A DNA stretch of 64,000 nucleotides from Pirellulaceae bacterium (GCA_028280445.1 JANQLU010000008.1:306579-370578); one strand, 5' to 3'. Positions 8,660 through 18,222 are shown, numbered from the stretch's first letter. The notes: a model not told the origin generated them from the letters alone. Numbers and translations: made by a program.

Positions 8660-9498
8660 CGTTATCTCCTTGGCTAGTGGCTAACCAATTGCAGCCGTGC
8701 CCAAGAGATACAATTAAGACCAATGCTTGCGGTTAAGGTTCGCGCCAATTCAAGCCAGCACGTTCCCACCTCGGTCCGACACGCCGCGTGTTGGTCTCCA
8801 CCGAAGTCGCGTCGGCTTCATCGTCGCTTCATCGACCGACGCGATCATTTGTTCCCCAATGGTTCCCCACGTCGAAGTTTCACGCCGATCGCGCGAGGGA
8901 AATGAACGAAAATGCATCGGAAATTTTGGCTGATGCAGCCGGTGGAGCAAAAATGGCGGCGATCGAACCCGTTTTTGGAAAACTAACTCCACCTCGTTTT
9001 TTTCGTAACTCATCAAGCGATGATTTGGAAGCGGTCTCAAAGGCTGTCAGCCCGGATGCACCTCATCAGCGGTACGTTTGTAGTCCGCGGGCATCAAATG
9101 ACGTTGCGAAGTTCTCCCTTCGCTGATCACAATGCTTTGGAGTCTTGGGAACGTTGAAATAAAACTAGATGTCTTCGAGCGTTTGAGGCAATGTGTATAT
9201 CCAAGACCAAAGAATCGGAATACCGTAGTGTAGTTAACGATCAATGGTCACGTTGATGAAGGGTTCCGAGACTTGCATTGACTCAAACATTTAAATTGAC
9301 GACACAAACTTGGACTAAATTATTCCCAATAGTCTGAACATCTGGCTCGCAACTCGGTCTCAATAGTTAATCTGTTCCAAACCAAGAAGATGTACTTCGG
9401 AAAAGCGACGGAAACAGATACATACTATTAATAAAATGATGTTCATCAATTGTGTCTTCTTCGGAACAAGCTTAAGACGATAGACTAGCTGAATCGAG
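8660..9498. other. Intergenic region holding a repeat and possible gene remnant
   Basis: Positions 8877-8937 carry the second 61-bp repeat. The frame containing it runs on to 9126 (starting at ATG 8902: MNENASEILADAAGG...), but it lacks a well-spaced ribosome-binding site and is not recognised. Positions 9127-9498 are AT-rich and without a gene; they should hold the promoter of the next gene. Confidence 0.35.
8877..8937 (+). repeat. 61-bp direct repeat, copy 2
   Basis: Partner of 2713-2773 (46 of 61 bases identical, no gaps). It lies just right of the KAP/ParB/methylase block. Confidence 0.6.
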
Positions 9499-11283
9499 TT
9501 GATTGAAGACTTAAGTTGTTCCCATTTGCGAGATGTAGAAGTGCAAAATCCACCAAACTCTGGAACCTACCTTACGTACCGAGAAGTAAATGGTGCGTCG
9601 ACATCCTTTCCCGAATTCGTAAATTTCATTGGCGCGTATCGAAGATCTGATCTAGTTATGTGTTTTTCAACGCTGATGGGTGAGTTGTCTGACCAGCGTT
9701 CCTTCGGCGTTGAATTTCAGATAAAACTAGTTCATCGCTATTGCCAACCAAAACTTGCTGAAGCAACACTAGATCTCGCAAAATCTCAGCAAAGGTGGGC
9801 TGTATTCCACAGACGTGCGTTATGGATCGTGCTACAGTTCGCCGCAATCGCTTGCAAAGAAGATGGTAATTTCAAAGAGCTGGAATTGCCTGAAGTAGGT
9901 GAGATCTGCCTTAGAGCAAATGATTTGTTGTACGCTATTGAAAGCAAGCAAATGGGCTCGCTTACTGCAGCCGACGATCAGGGAAAAGCTGCCACTGCTT
10001 TCGTGGCGCACGCGGAGATGTCTTGCCCTCTAAATTGGGTTGTTCGAGCATTTTCATGTTGGCATGAGTGCTTGAGCGACCCACGTGTTACGAAGAAAAT
10101 GAAGCAATGCGGTATCAAGTCTTCACTTGACGAACTTTTCCTGGATGCACACGGCATTTCTTTGTCGAGGTATCTATTGGTTTGCATCAGCCTCTTTTCT
10201 ACCTTCAACAGAGGAGTGTTGGCTCAGCCTTCCAAATCTACCCTTGTACGAGGCAAAACTTGGAGTGGCGGTTCCATCAGTCATGAAGAAAAGGAAAAAG
10301 TATTTGGATTAATTTCAATGGACGCAATTGAGGTGCCAAGTGTTCTTTTCGGCTCTCCAAGGCAATCATGGGTATTTGATATTTCACCGTTTGCCTCTCG
10401 TCCACTATGGGAATTGCAGCCCGGGCACTATGTTTGCCCAGACATACTATTGTTCGCTGTAAGTCTCATGGACCGCACATATTTTTTATTAGAACAAGTC
10501 GTTGGTTCACATTGGGGAAACTTGTTCGGCGAAATCTTCGAGTCTCACATTCATTCAGTTATTAAGTCGTTTGGTGTCGATTCTTCAGGATTCAGATCCA
10601 CTTATTTCGACAAGGTTTGCTTTGAAGAAAGTGAGGACGAATTTTGCGATGGGCTTTTGGTGTGCGAAAATTTGGTTGCGGTATGCGAATTTAAAGGTTC
10701 TCGCTTAACCACGCGGCACAAGTCTGGTGTAAGTATCCCAAGCACTGTTGATGCTATTAAAAAGGCGGTTGCATACGACTCAAAAAAGGCGCGCAAGGGT
10801 GTGGCTCAAATCGCAGAGAATCTGACTGAAGCCTTTAAGGGCAGAAAGTTGGTTGCATCTGGAAAACAAATTGACATTCGATCTAAGCCACTTGTCATCC
10901 CAGTTGTGGTTTGGTTTGAAGAGTATGCAGGAAATCCAATTGTACGCGAAATGTTGCAAGCCGAATTTGATGCCATGCTAAAGGAACGTGGAACCGACGG
11001 TGCCTCAGTTGGCCCGGTGTTGTTGTTCACAACATTCGATCTGGAAGTTTTTGAACAGTGCGCGCGAATCGAACCGGCTGAAGTGCTATTATGCGAGTTT
11101 GCGCAGTTCGTATTGAATAACCCTGGTCATATCTGCACTCTGTTTCGCTCGTTTGCGCACTATCGATTCAGTGGACAGCAGATGCTCCTTGGCCGTGTTG
11201 GCGAGAAGTTAACTCAGATTAAGGATTGGCTCGACGAAGAGCACAATAAGCGAGTTGATTTCTCACCAGCCGAGTTTGGCTAG
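9499..11283 (+). CDS. PD-(D/E)XK nuclease-like protein
   Basis: A 594-aa protein with no known full-length match that I recall. Residues about 340-400 carry a PD-(D/E)XK pattern: a helix with FGEIFESHIHSVIKSFG (acidic residues near 345-349), then Asp384 in CDGLLV, then Glu397-x-Lys399 in VCEFKGS. Such a core cuts DNA or RNA with Mg2+. The N-terminal half is helical and may recognise the target or a partner. The only start giving this length is TTG at 9499; later in-frame starts are possible. Its place after a ParB-like/methylase pair suggests a restriction or defence role. Confidence 0.7.
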   Translation: MIEDLSCSHLRDVEVQNPPNSGTYLTYREVNGASTSFPEFVNFIGAYRRSDLVMCFSTLMGELSDQRSFGVEFQIKLVHRYCQPKLAEATLDLAKSQQRWAVFHRRALWIVLQFAAIACKEDGNFKELELPEVGEICLRANDLLYAIESKQMGSLTAADDQGKAATAFVAHAEMSCPLNWVVRAFSCWHECLSDPRVTKKMKQCGIKSSLDELFLDAHGISLSRYLLVCISLFSTFNRGVLAQPSKSTLVRGKTWSGGSISHEEKEKVFGLISMDAIEVPSVLFGSPRQSWVFDISPFASRPLWELQPGHYVCPDILLFAVSLMDRTYFLLEQVVGSHWGNLFGEIFESHIHSVIKSFGVDSSGFRSTYFDKVCFEESEDEFCDGLLVCENLVAVCEFKGSRLTTRHKSGVSIPSTVDAIKKAVAYDSKKARKGVAQIAENLTEAFKGRKLVASGKQIDIRSKPLVIPVVVWFEEYAGNPIVREMLQAEFDAMLKERGTDGASVGPVLLFTTFDLEVFEQCARIEPAEVLLCEFAQFVLNNPGHICTLFRSFAHYRFSGQQMLLGRVGEKLTQIKDWLDEEHNKRVDFSPAEFG

Positions 11284-11297
11284 TTACAAAGATCAGT

Positions 11298-11546
11298 CTA
11301 ACGCCGGATTATCTGCTCGCTATCAATCGTTTCTCGACCGATCACCTCAAGTTTCTCGATCTTCAGCTCGCCTTCAGAGTCTTCGATCTGGTAGATCTCA
11401 ATTGGGTCTCGCGTTGATCCAATCCAGCCAGCCCAAGGTAAGCCGATGAACGCAGTAGCAACCATTAACAGGATTCCAACGGGATTTTTGGTGAAAAAGT
11501 GAGCTATAACAGCCAAGTATCCACCGCCATTCTCTTCGTTTGGCAT
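11298..11546 (-). CDS. Small membrane protein, unknown
   Basis: The ATG at 11546 is preceded by AAGGG at 6 bases, giving an 82-aa product starting MPNEENGGGYLAV. It has one likely membrane segment (PVGILLMVATAFIGLPWAGW) and an acidic C-terminal half (EDSEGELKIEKLEVIG). It lies convergent with the nuclease-like gene and divergent from the XRE-NTPase gene. No family is recognised. Confidence 0.5.
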   Translation of the reverse strand: MPNEENGGGYLAVIAHFFTKNPVGILLMVATAFIGLPWAGWIGSTRDPIEIYQIEDSEGELKIEKLEVIGRETIDSEQIIRR

Positions 11547-11654
11547 TCCGCACCCTTGATTTAACACTAAATTTGAGTAACATGATTACGATTCAAATCA
11601 ATGAACATGTCAAGCTTATGCGATTTCAATCGAAACTCAAGAGGATATTTGCGA

Positions 11655-13787
11655 ATGAATTCTTCATCTGTTGGGAATGTACTACGACGACTTCGAGAAC
11701 AAAAGTCGGTCAGTCAGTCGCAAATTGCTAGGCAATGTGAACTAAGTCCCGCAAAAGTCTCGCGAATCGAGAGCAACGAGGTGATTCCAGATGAAATTGA
11801 GCTAACTAAGATTCTGTCTGCAATTGACACAGACATGTCCCGCGAATTTCGCATCTTTCTTAAACAAGAATGGAATCTGGAGAAGCCTGACTTTTTTCAC
11901 CCTGATCGAACTCTGTTTTGGAAGGCGAATCAAGTTCTAGAGAAGTTAGATTGCTCACTGGAATCATTGCGCGGACTTGAACAACGTTCCGCCCTGTATC
12001 GAACCGAGATTCGACAACTGGTTGACTTCTTACGAGACCAAAATCACTCAGTTGCAATAATTGGCGGTATCGGAATTGGAAAAACAACTGCCATTTGCAA
12101 GCTCACTTCTCTCGAAATTCCCGAAGCCACTACTCCGACGACACAGGCAATTCTTGAAATAGGTGCTGGAGGAACGACGCTATGCGAAGTCGTGATTAAA
12201 AAAGGCCCCGCGGTTGGAGTTCTGATCAAGCCACGTTCCGAAAACAATATTCAACAAGACGTCGCCGATTTGTCAGAACACCTATTCAGCGTAGCAAATC
12301 AACAAGGCAAAAATCCGATTCAGCTGGGAATCTCTGAAGAAGTAAAACGCGTCATTTTGGAAATGTGCGATCTGTCGCCACAACGAATAAGGGACGAAAA
12401 CGGCAAACGTTCGCTAAAACGACGGGATCTTGAACTTGCCAGTAGCGTCTCCAGTGCGACGGAGTTGTCTATTGCATTAATGACCAAACTGGAGCTTCAC
12501 AAAAGAACCCTGAATGTTGTATGGCATGAACCCGAAACGGGCATTCCCGCGAAAACTTGGCTACAGAATACGTTTGCCGATGTCAACAACGGACGACTAG
12601 AGCAGTTTTCAATTCCTTCAAGAATTGACGTTTTTGTAAAGGAAGACATCTTCGAAGACCGCTCGTTACGTCTACAGGTTGTCGATACTAAAGGCATTTT
12701 TCGGAATGCGATACGAGCCGATTTGGTCGAGCATTTCAAAAACGACCACACACTGACCGTGCTTTGCTCCACATTTAACGATGCGCCTAATACCGATGTC
12801 CAGATCCTGCTTCGAACTCTTCAAGAGATGGGCATTCGAGAAGTAGATGACAAATCAATTATTTGTGTGTTGGCACGACCAAGCGAAGCGAACGTTGTCA
12901 AGGACGCTGGCGTCCAGGTCGTTGATGCACAAGAAGGTTACGAAGTTAAAAGGGACAATGTCAATGAAAGATTGCAACATATGGGCCTCCCCTCTATTGA
13001 GACTCATTTCTTTAACTCTTTAGAGGACAATCCTTCTGAACTACGCGATGCAATAGTTCAAAAAATCAAAGAGCATCGTCAAAGTCGTCGAGAAGAGCTA
13101 CAAAATGCCATCGTGGCTGTTGAAGACTTGGTTAAATCACCTCCGGTCTTTAGCTCCGATCTCCACATAAGATCTATCAGTGAATTGGTGGCTTGGCTTA
13201 GCCAAAACAAGTCAATAGGGCAATTCGAACCTAAAACCCAGAGCGTGCTTATAGACGGGATAGGTTCAGTTCACCCAAGTACGCTTCACGCTTCAATTCG
13301 TCGATTCGGGAGTTGGCCGAACTTCGATTATTACCACTATTTGGGACGGGGTGCGAGAAAAATGGCTGCGGATCGGATTTACAAAAAAGTCAACGAGATT
13401 CAGGACTTCATAACACAAATGCCGAATGATTCTCCTCAACAAGGTTTTCTTCAAAGTCAGGCCTTACGGCTTCTTGACTCATCTGTTAAGTCCTTACTTC
13501 AGCTCGTTGAATCAGCAGGAATGACTGCGTTCCGGAATGAACTCAATTCCGATAAGGATTTTTGGAACTCGCTTTATTTTGAGTGGGGTGTCGCAGTGCC
13601 GGGCTATAGGGATCGTGTTGCAACAGCAAGTAAAATGTGGTTTGAAAATGATTTGCGGAAAAAGTGTCACACGCTAATCTCTGAAACGATTGAGAAGAAT
13701 TGGAACGACGTTGCCCTCAACCTTTCAAAACTCCTTTCAACCGCCTTAGTAGCTGAGTCGAATCAACACGGGTCACTTGTTGAATAG
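11655..13787 (+). CDS. XRE-HTH fused to dynamin-like P-loop NTPase
   Basis: A 710-aa product. Residues 8-60 are an XRE helix-turn-helix (QSQIARQCELSPAKVSRIES). Residues about 130-420 form a P-loop domain with Walker A GGIGIGKT (137-144) and a DTKG motif (344-347) like G3 of dynamin and septin-type GTPases. No clear G4 NKxD is visible, so base specificity is uncertain. The C-terminal 280 residues are helical. AAGAGGA precedes the ATG at 11655; an upstream in-frame ATG at 11601 has no such site and would add a non-conserved tail. The layout (HTH plus large NTPase plus helical region) parallels the KAP protein at 2814-5528 although the NTPases differ. A defence role is likely but inferred. Confidence 0.75.
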   Translation: MNSSSVGNVLRRLREQKSVSQSQIARQCELSPAKVSRIESNEVIPDEIELTKILSAIDTDMSREFRIFLKQEWNLEKPDFFHPDRTLFWKANQVLEKLDCSLESLRGLEQRSALYRTEIRQLVDFLRDQNHSVAIIGGIGIGKTTAICKLTSLEIPEATTPTTQAILEIGAGGTTLCEVVIKKGPAVGVLIKPRSENNIQQDVADLSEHLFSVANQQGKNPIQLGISEEVKRVILEMCDLSPQRIRDENGKRSLKRRDLELASSVSSATELSIALMTKLELHKRTLNVVWHEPETGIPAKTWLQNTFADVNNGRLEQFSIPSRIDVFVKEDIFEDRSLRLQVVDTKGIFRNAIRADLVEHFKNDHTLTVLCSTFNDAPNTDVQILLRTLQEMGIREVDDKSIICVLARPSEANVVKDAGVQVVDAQEGYEVKRDNVNERLQHMGLPSIETHFFNSLEDNPSELRDAIVQKIKEHRQSRREELQNAIVAVEDLVKSPPVFSSDLHIRSISELVAWLSQNKSIGQFEPKTQSVLIDGIGSVHPSTLHASIRRFGSWPNFDYYHYLGRGARKMAADRIYKKVNEIQDFITQMPNDSPQQGFLQSQALRLLDSSVKSLLQLVESAGMTAFRNELNSDKDFWNSLYFEWGVAVPGYRDRVATASKMWFENDLRKKCHTLISETIEKNWNDVALNLSKLLSTALVAESNQHGSLVE

Positions 13788-14034
13788 GTTTTCGGGTTAC
13801 AACAATGGGCAACCTCAAATCGCGGGAAGGCAAATGGAAAACAACAGAAAAAACTAAGCAAGTTCTTCTAGCCCGCCCTTGGAACTGCTTAGGGCTGCGA
13901 TTGCTTGTCGAATGTTCTCTTATGTTGCTTCGGACCGATTCACCGATTGCAACAACGCATGTTCTGAAACGGCGTCAGCTTCATCGACCGAGGTGGCTTG
14001 TGCAACCAATCCCCTATCTGGGTTCGTCAGAAAA

Positions 14035-14136
14035 ATGAGCAAGGTCGATGGGGCACTTGTGCTCATGTACATAAGTCGTGATCTTGGCAGTACGAGTTAC
14101 CCGTACTTTACCGGTTTTCCGCCGTCCACAAGATGA
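14035..14136 (+). CDS. Short YISR-motif peptide, copy A (possible remnant)
   Basis: The 33-codon frame contains MYISRDLGST and PYFTG. It aligns with the 51-aa peptide at 17503-17658 at YISR and, after the same spacing, PY-x-x-G. At DNA level ACATAAGTCGTG (14069-14080), 20 bases, then CCGTACTTTACCGG (14101-14114) matches 17546-17591. Some differences are silent (TAC/TAT, GGT/GGA), which favours coding. There is no good ribosome-binding site, so this copy may be decayed. The rest of 13788-14160 shows no gene. Confidence 0.4.
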   Translation: MSKVDGALVLMYISRDLGSTSYPYFTGFPPSTR

Positions 14137-14160
14137 CCACGGGTGGCTTAATTGCTGTTA

Positions 14161-16641
14161 TTACAGTAAATCGTCTTCATTGGGGTCGGTCGGCCCCGTT
14201 TGGCTTAAGCGGTATTTCTGTGAATCGTTTGGAGCGTTGGTCGCTCCTGCTTGACCGGTTTCGGCAATCGTTGCACCGCCAGTGCGACGTAAAAACTCTC
14301 GCTCAACATCATTCCGATCCATCGTGAATTCAGCGTGCATTCGTTCTCGTATCACGTCAGTCGAATTCGGTTCAGCCAACGGGGGATCGGGAAACGTTCT
14401 TAGGTTAAACGCGGTTTTGCTGCCCCCAGCACGAGCAATGGCCTCGCCGAGTTCCAAATTCAAAATCTCTTCGGCAGTGAACACGCCCATCTCACGTGCA
14501 ATGGTGTTTGCATCTTCGACCCCCAATCGAAATGTAACCATAACACCGATGTTGCCGAAGATGGCTTGCCGTACACTTGGGGTCAGTTGACCCACATATT
14601 GGTTAGCCAGACCCGCCAAACAAAGATTGTACTTGCGGGCTTCGGCCAAGATGCGTTCGAAGCCAATAGATACCCCCATGAAATTCTGGAATTCATCGAC
14701 GTACAGATACCAGGGCAATCGCTGCTCAACTGGTAAGTTAGCTCGTCGAAACGCAGCGTTAACTACCTTGGTGATAACGAAGCTACCTAAGATATTTGCG
14801 ACGCCTTCCATCAGGAGCCCTGTCGAAAGGTTGGCAATGAATATCTTGCGGTTATTGATCACGTCGTCGAAATCGACTGCACACTTCCGTTGACAGACAA
14901 TGTTTCGCACTAAACGCTTTTCGATGAACACAGATAGTTTGTTCAATACAGGATCATTCGCTGTCGGCCCATACTTTGGAAACTCGTCGAGCCAAAACCG
15001 ACGATATCGGTCATTGGACATGCGGTTGCCCATTGTCAACCGAAACTCTTTGTCTACCAACATTCGTTCAACGTCAATCAGCGTTGCATTTTTGTCCGCG
15101 TCGAGGACACCCTTAATAGCAAACGTCAGGATGCGTTCAAGTCGTGGGCCCCACGAAGCAGGGAAGTAGCGTTGCATCGACATGATGGTTTCGTCAACAA
15201 TTCGCTCCCGCTCGTCTTGATCGCGAGCCGATAGAATATTTAACGCAAACGGATACTCGTGGTCAGTTGGATCAAACAAAATCACGTCGTTGACACGCTC
15301 GATTGGGATTCGTGGCAACAGTGCATTTACTAAATCACCGTGCGGATCGAGCAAACCAATGCCTTGGCCAGCGTGAATATCTTGCACCATCATGTTGAGC
15401 AGCAACGTGGACTTGCCAGTTCCGGACGCACCAGCGATGTAACAATGGCGTGAGCGAAGGTGAGCCGGAATACTGGCCCGAACCGTTTTGCCCCGATGCG
15501 TATTTTCACCCAACACAACGGAGCCATCGGACGCAGCAACCGTGGTCGGCCGCGTGCGAGTGGCAACTTTTTTGAGCCGCTCTGAAGGAACACCGCGAGG
15601 CAAATGGGCCAAACTAGCAAGTTCATTCGCGTTCAGTATCATGCCAGGACGAAATGTGCAGCGATGAGTCAGAGCGTAGTCAAGCCACGTTGTCTCATTG
15701 TCTTCAACAATGTTGACTTCGAATCGTTGCAATGGCGAATTGGTTAATTGGTCGGCCCAGCCGATCAAATGTCTAAACACATCGACAGAACTTGCAGCAA
15801 GCCGAATAGATACGGCAAACAGCGGACTAGCGAACTTCTCTTGCATACCCCGAATCTCGTCGCGTTCAAGTGCGACATAGTAGTCACCAGGTTTGTAGGG
15901 GTTGGCAATCGCATCCATTAGTGACGATTGCCACGGGCTTCTGGCTGGCTGCCACAGTACTTGCATAACCGCCCATTCACTCGGTTCAAGACGTTCCATC
16001 GCGGCAATCGCCACTGTGATTGGGTCTGGATTCAGGTATTGATAGTTCCGCAGCGGGAAACAGTAGGGTTGGTCGAGGCTCAGCTGCCCGGCAACTGCAC
16101 CTTCGGTAGTCGATAGCAATGCTTCCTTTCCTAGTAGTTCCTCGGCTGGTTCGGAGACGACGGCCGAGTTTGGAAAGTGGATCGAGAGTTGGCGATCAAA
16201 CTGCTCGTGGTCGTACGTATCACAGGTGTATTGCGTAACAATGGAGGCTGTGTCGCCACAGCCAACTAACTCAAACGCAGCAGGCCGATCAAAGGTCAGC
16301 AACGAATGCAACAGTTGATCCGTTAAGGGCATCGTGCTCTCGTCATCTTGAAACTGCTCAACGCGAATCGTCATCAATTCACGGCGTGTTGTTTCTGTAT
16401 CCGTTGGTGTCGCCCCAAGCGGATCATCAGTGTATCGCACGACGTGGCCACCGTAATAACTAGCGTTCCAATCATTGACGTAGCAGCACCATTGCGTGAG
16501 CGTACGCCGGTCGTATGGCTCCCACGGCGGTTCAAGTTCGCACTGGTACGGCTGGGCGGGCCAACAGCCGCTGCCACGCCAAGCTTCCGCTTTGGCTTTG
16601 CCAACATATTGTTCCCAGAGTTTTGCGGGTTGCTTCATCAT
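14161..16641 (-). CDS. VirD4/TraD-like conjugative coupling ATPase
   Basis: An 826-aa protein. The central domain has Walker A GASGTGKST, then GIGLLDPHGDLV and DVILFDPTD, and Walker B LPWYLYVDEFQNF, followed by ARKYNLCLAGLANQY (motif typical of TraM-recognition/DUF87 helicase-like proteins). These ATPases bring DNA to a transfer channel or pump it through. The N-terminal 400 residues carry no recognised domain. The start overlaps the upstream zinc-ribbon gene by ATGA. No VirB-type channel genes are nearby, so the element may borrow a channel from elsewhere. Confidence 0.85.
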   Translation of the reverse strand: MMKQPAKLWEQYVGKAKAEAWRGSGCWPAQPYQCELEPPWEPYDRRTLTQWCCYVNDWNASYYGGHVVRYTDDPLGATPTDTETTRRELMTIRVEQFQDDESTMPLTDQLLHSLLTFDRPAAFELVGCGDTASIVTQYTCDTYDHEQFDRQLSIHFPNSAVVSEPAEELLGKEALLSTTEGAVAGQLSLDQPYCFPLRNYQYLNPDPITVAIAAMERLEPSEWAVMQVLWQPARSPWQSSLMDAIANPYKPGDYYVALERDEIRGMQEKFASPLFAVSIRLAASSVDVFRHLIGWADQLTNSPLQRFEVNIVEDNETTWLDYALTHRCTFRPGMILNANELASLAHLPRGVPSERLKKVATRTRPTTVAASDGSVVLGENTHRGKTVRASIPAHLRSRHCYIAGASGTGKSTLLLNMMVQDIHAGQGIGLLDPHGDLVNALLPRIPIERVNDVILFDPTDHEYPFALNILSARDQDERERIVDETIMSMQRYFPASWGPRLERILTFAIKGVLDADKNATLIDVERMLVDKEFRLTMGNRMSNDRYRRFWLDEFPKYGPTANDPVLNKLSVFIEKRLVRNIVCQRKCAVDFDDVINNRKIFIANLSTGLLMEGVANILGSFVITKVVNAAFRRANLPVEQRLPWYLYVDEFQNFMGVSIGFERILAEARKYNLCLAGLANQYVGQLTPSVRQAIFGNIGVMVTFRLGVEDANTIAREMGVFTAEEILNLELGEAIARAGGSKTAFNLRTFPDPPLAEPNSTDVIRERMHAEFTMDRNDVEREFLRRTGGATIAETGQAGATNAPNDSQKYRLSQTGPTDPNEDDLL

Positions 16642-17393
16642 CCTTTAGACGACCACCAATGTTGCAACGGCCAACGTTCTTGAACCAATATAGTTGTGTC
16701 ACACTGTTCGCAGACCTTATGGCTAATTCCAGATCCGTCCAATGGGTTTCTAAACAGTAAGATGTGCTTCTCTTTGTGGTCGTTGTAGCCACCAGACGAC
16801 CACTCGGCGACAGCATCAGATTCGAACCCGCATCGCGGGCACCGAAGGACTTTGACAAACGGTACGCTGAGATAACGTGACAAAATCCAAGCCGGAAAGA
16901 AACCAACCATCGCCCACAACGGCACAAAACAACAGGGGCCCAAACAAGCCAACATGGCAAGCCCCTGGCTATTAAACGGCTCGGAAAATCCGGCCAGCAA
17001 CAGGGAAGAAAGGGCTGCGAAGCAGCCAAGGCCTGGATACAGGACTAGAAAAATAATAAGTCTGACCGTTTTGGGAGGCATATACAGCCGTCGTGCTGGT
17101 GGAACAGTGACCAGCTGGCGAGATTTCGCCTGATCGCGCTGGCTACTCAAGACCAACGCCGGCCCTTTGGGTGGCGTGGATTGCAACGGCGGTGGTTCAG
17201 CAGTCTGGTACGAATGCGATTCATCGAATGTTAATTCCAAACCAGTCGAGGATTCCGTATCCTCGTCCGTTTCCTGAATTGGAATGTCGATCTTCGCCTG
17301 ACAGCGGGGACAGCGGCCGCTCCGGCCGCACAGACCTGACGGAGCCTTGATTTGTTTCTGACAATTGGTGCACGAAAACTCGATTGCTGCCAT
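16638..17393 (-). CDS. Zinc-ribbon membrane protein
   Basis: A 251-aa protein beginning MAAIEFSCTNCQKQIKAP. CxxC pairs SCTNC and RCPRC form an N-terminal zinc ribbon, typical of planctomycete membrane proteins. A Pro-rich linker and two membrane segments follow (about 110-135, 140-170), then further CxxC pairs (LRCPRCG, VCEQC). GAGG lies 7 bases before the ATG at 17393, supporting this start over the upstream one. It overlaps the coupling ATPase by 4 bp, so it is probably an accessory factor of transfer. Confidence 0.65.
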   Translation of the reverse strand: MAAIEFSCTNCQKQIKAPSGLCGRSGRCPRCQAKIDIPIQETDEDTESSTGLELTFDESHSYQTAEPPPLQSTPPKGPALVLSSQRDQAKSRQLVTVPPARRLYMPPKTVRLIIFLVLYPGLGCFAALSSLLLAGFSEPFNSQGLAMLACLGPCCFVPLWAMVGFFPAWILSRYLSVPFVKVLRCPRCGFESDAVAEWSSGGYNDHKEKHILLFRNPLDGSGISHKVCEQCDTTILVQERWPLQHWWSSKG

Positions 17394-17502
17394 GACTGCC
17401 CTCATTGGTAGCAAAAACAGTGGTTATCCCTGCCGTGGACAACGTTCGAATTTTTCGGTGAAACGATGTAGTTAGTTTTTAAAGCAGGGCGGATTTCCAA
17501 GC

Positions 17503-17658
17503 ATGGAAGTATTCGAGTCTAATACCGATCGTGTCGTCTGTACATACATAAGTCGTGGCACGGCTCAAGCTGCAACGCCGTATATTGCCGGACTTTGGGC
17601 CCCTCGATTTGGCCACGGGATGGCCAAATTTGGCACACCAGTCGTCGGAATTTTTTGA
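17503..17658 (+). CDS. 51-aa YISR-motif peptide, copy B
   Basis: The frame reads MEVFESNTDRVVCTYISRGT...TPYIAGLWAPRFGHGM and ends at 17658. A purine-rich AGGGCGGA lies about 10 bases before the ATG. The next gene begins 9 bp after the stop with its own TGAGGTGG, so the two probably form an operon. A related 33-codon frame lies at 14035-14136 on the other side of the coupling gene. No known family. Confidence 0.55.
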   Translation: MEVFESNTDRVVCTYISRGTAQAATPYIAGLWAPRFGHGMAKFGTPVVGIF

Positions 17659-17667
17659 GGTGGATTA

Positions 17668-18204
17668 ATGGTTCCATTTTGGTTGTTCAGTGTAGTGACC
17701 ATATCGTTGATGGCCCTACTCTTCATTGTCAGTTATTGGCATTTCATTAAGAATCCGTTGCCCGTCCCAGATTTTGGAAACTCGATCTTTGTTTGTTCCA
17801 GCTCAAAATCTCGGGATGTATTGTTGAAAGCACTGTCGTGTTTCGGAATCAAGCCGGATCGGGAAATGAATTCCCGGTTCGTGCAACGGGCATTCTTCTT
17901 GAATCGACATCGATTCATTGTCAACTTCACAGATCCAGATGAATGGAGTCGATTGGGTAAACCTGTCGCCGGACTCGCAATCGTTGTTCGCACACCAGCG
18001 AAAAGCGCCCAAAAAATAGAACAACTGCTCAAAGAAGATGGCCACGATGTCGTTTTGACAATTGACCCGGATCCGGATTTGCCAATTGGTTGCTTGGCTA
18101 TTTTAACATCGTCAGCATTTCCGGGCATAGCATTAGCTTTTCGATGTCACCTACGTAAGATGGGCCCGCGACCTGCGAAATGGAAAGACAAAAATGATCT
18201 GTGA
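17668..18204 (+). CDS. Membrane-anchored protein of unknown function
   Basis: A 178-aa protein with an N-terminal membrane anchor (LFSVVTISLMALLFIVSYW) and a mixed alpha/beta soluble part ending in basic residues. TGAGGTGG is well placed before the ATG. It follows the 51-aa peptide gene. No motif is recognised. Confidence 0.7.
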   Translation: MVPFWLFSVVTISLMALLFIVSYWHFIKNPLPVPDFGNSIFVCSSSKSRDVLLKALSCFGIKPDREMNSRFVQRAFFLNRHRFIVNFTDPDEWSRLGKPVAGLAIVVRTPAKSAQKIEQLLKEDGHDVVLTIDPDPDLPIGCLAILTSSAFPGIALAFRCHLRKMGPRPAKWKDKNDL

Positions 18205-18222
18205 AGCTGCATTATGGTGAAT

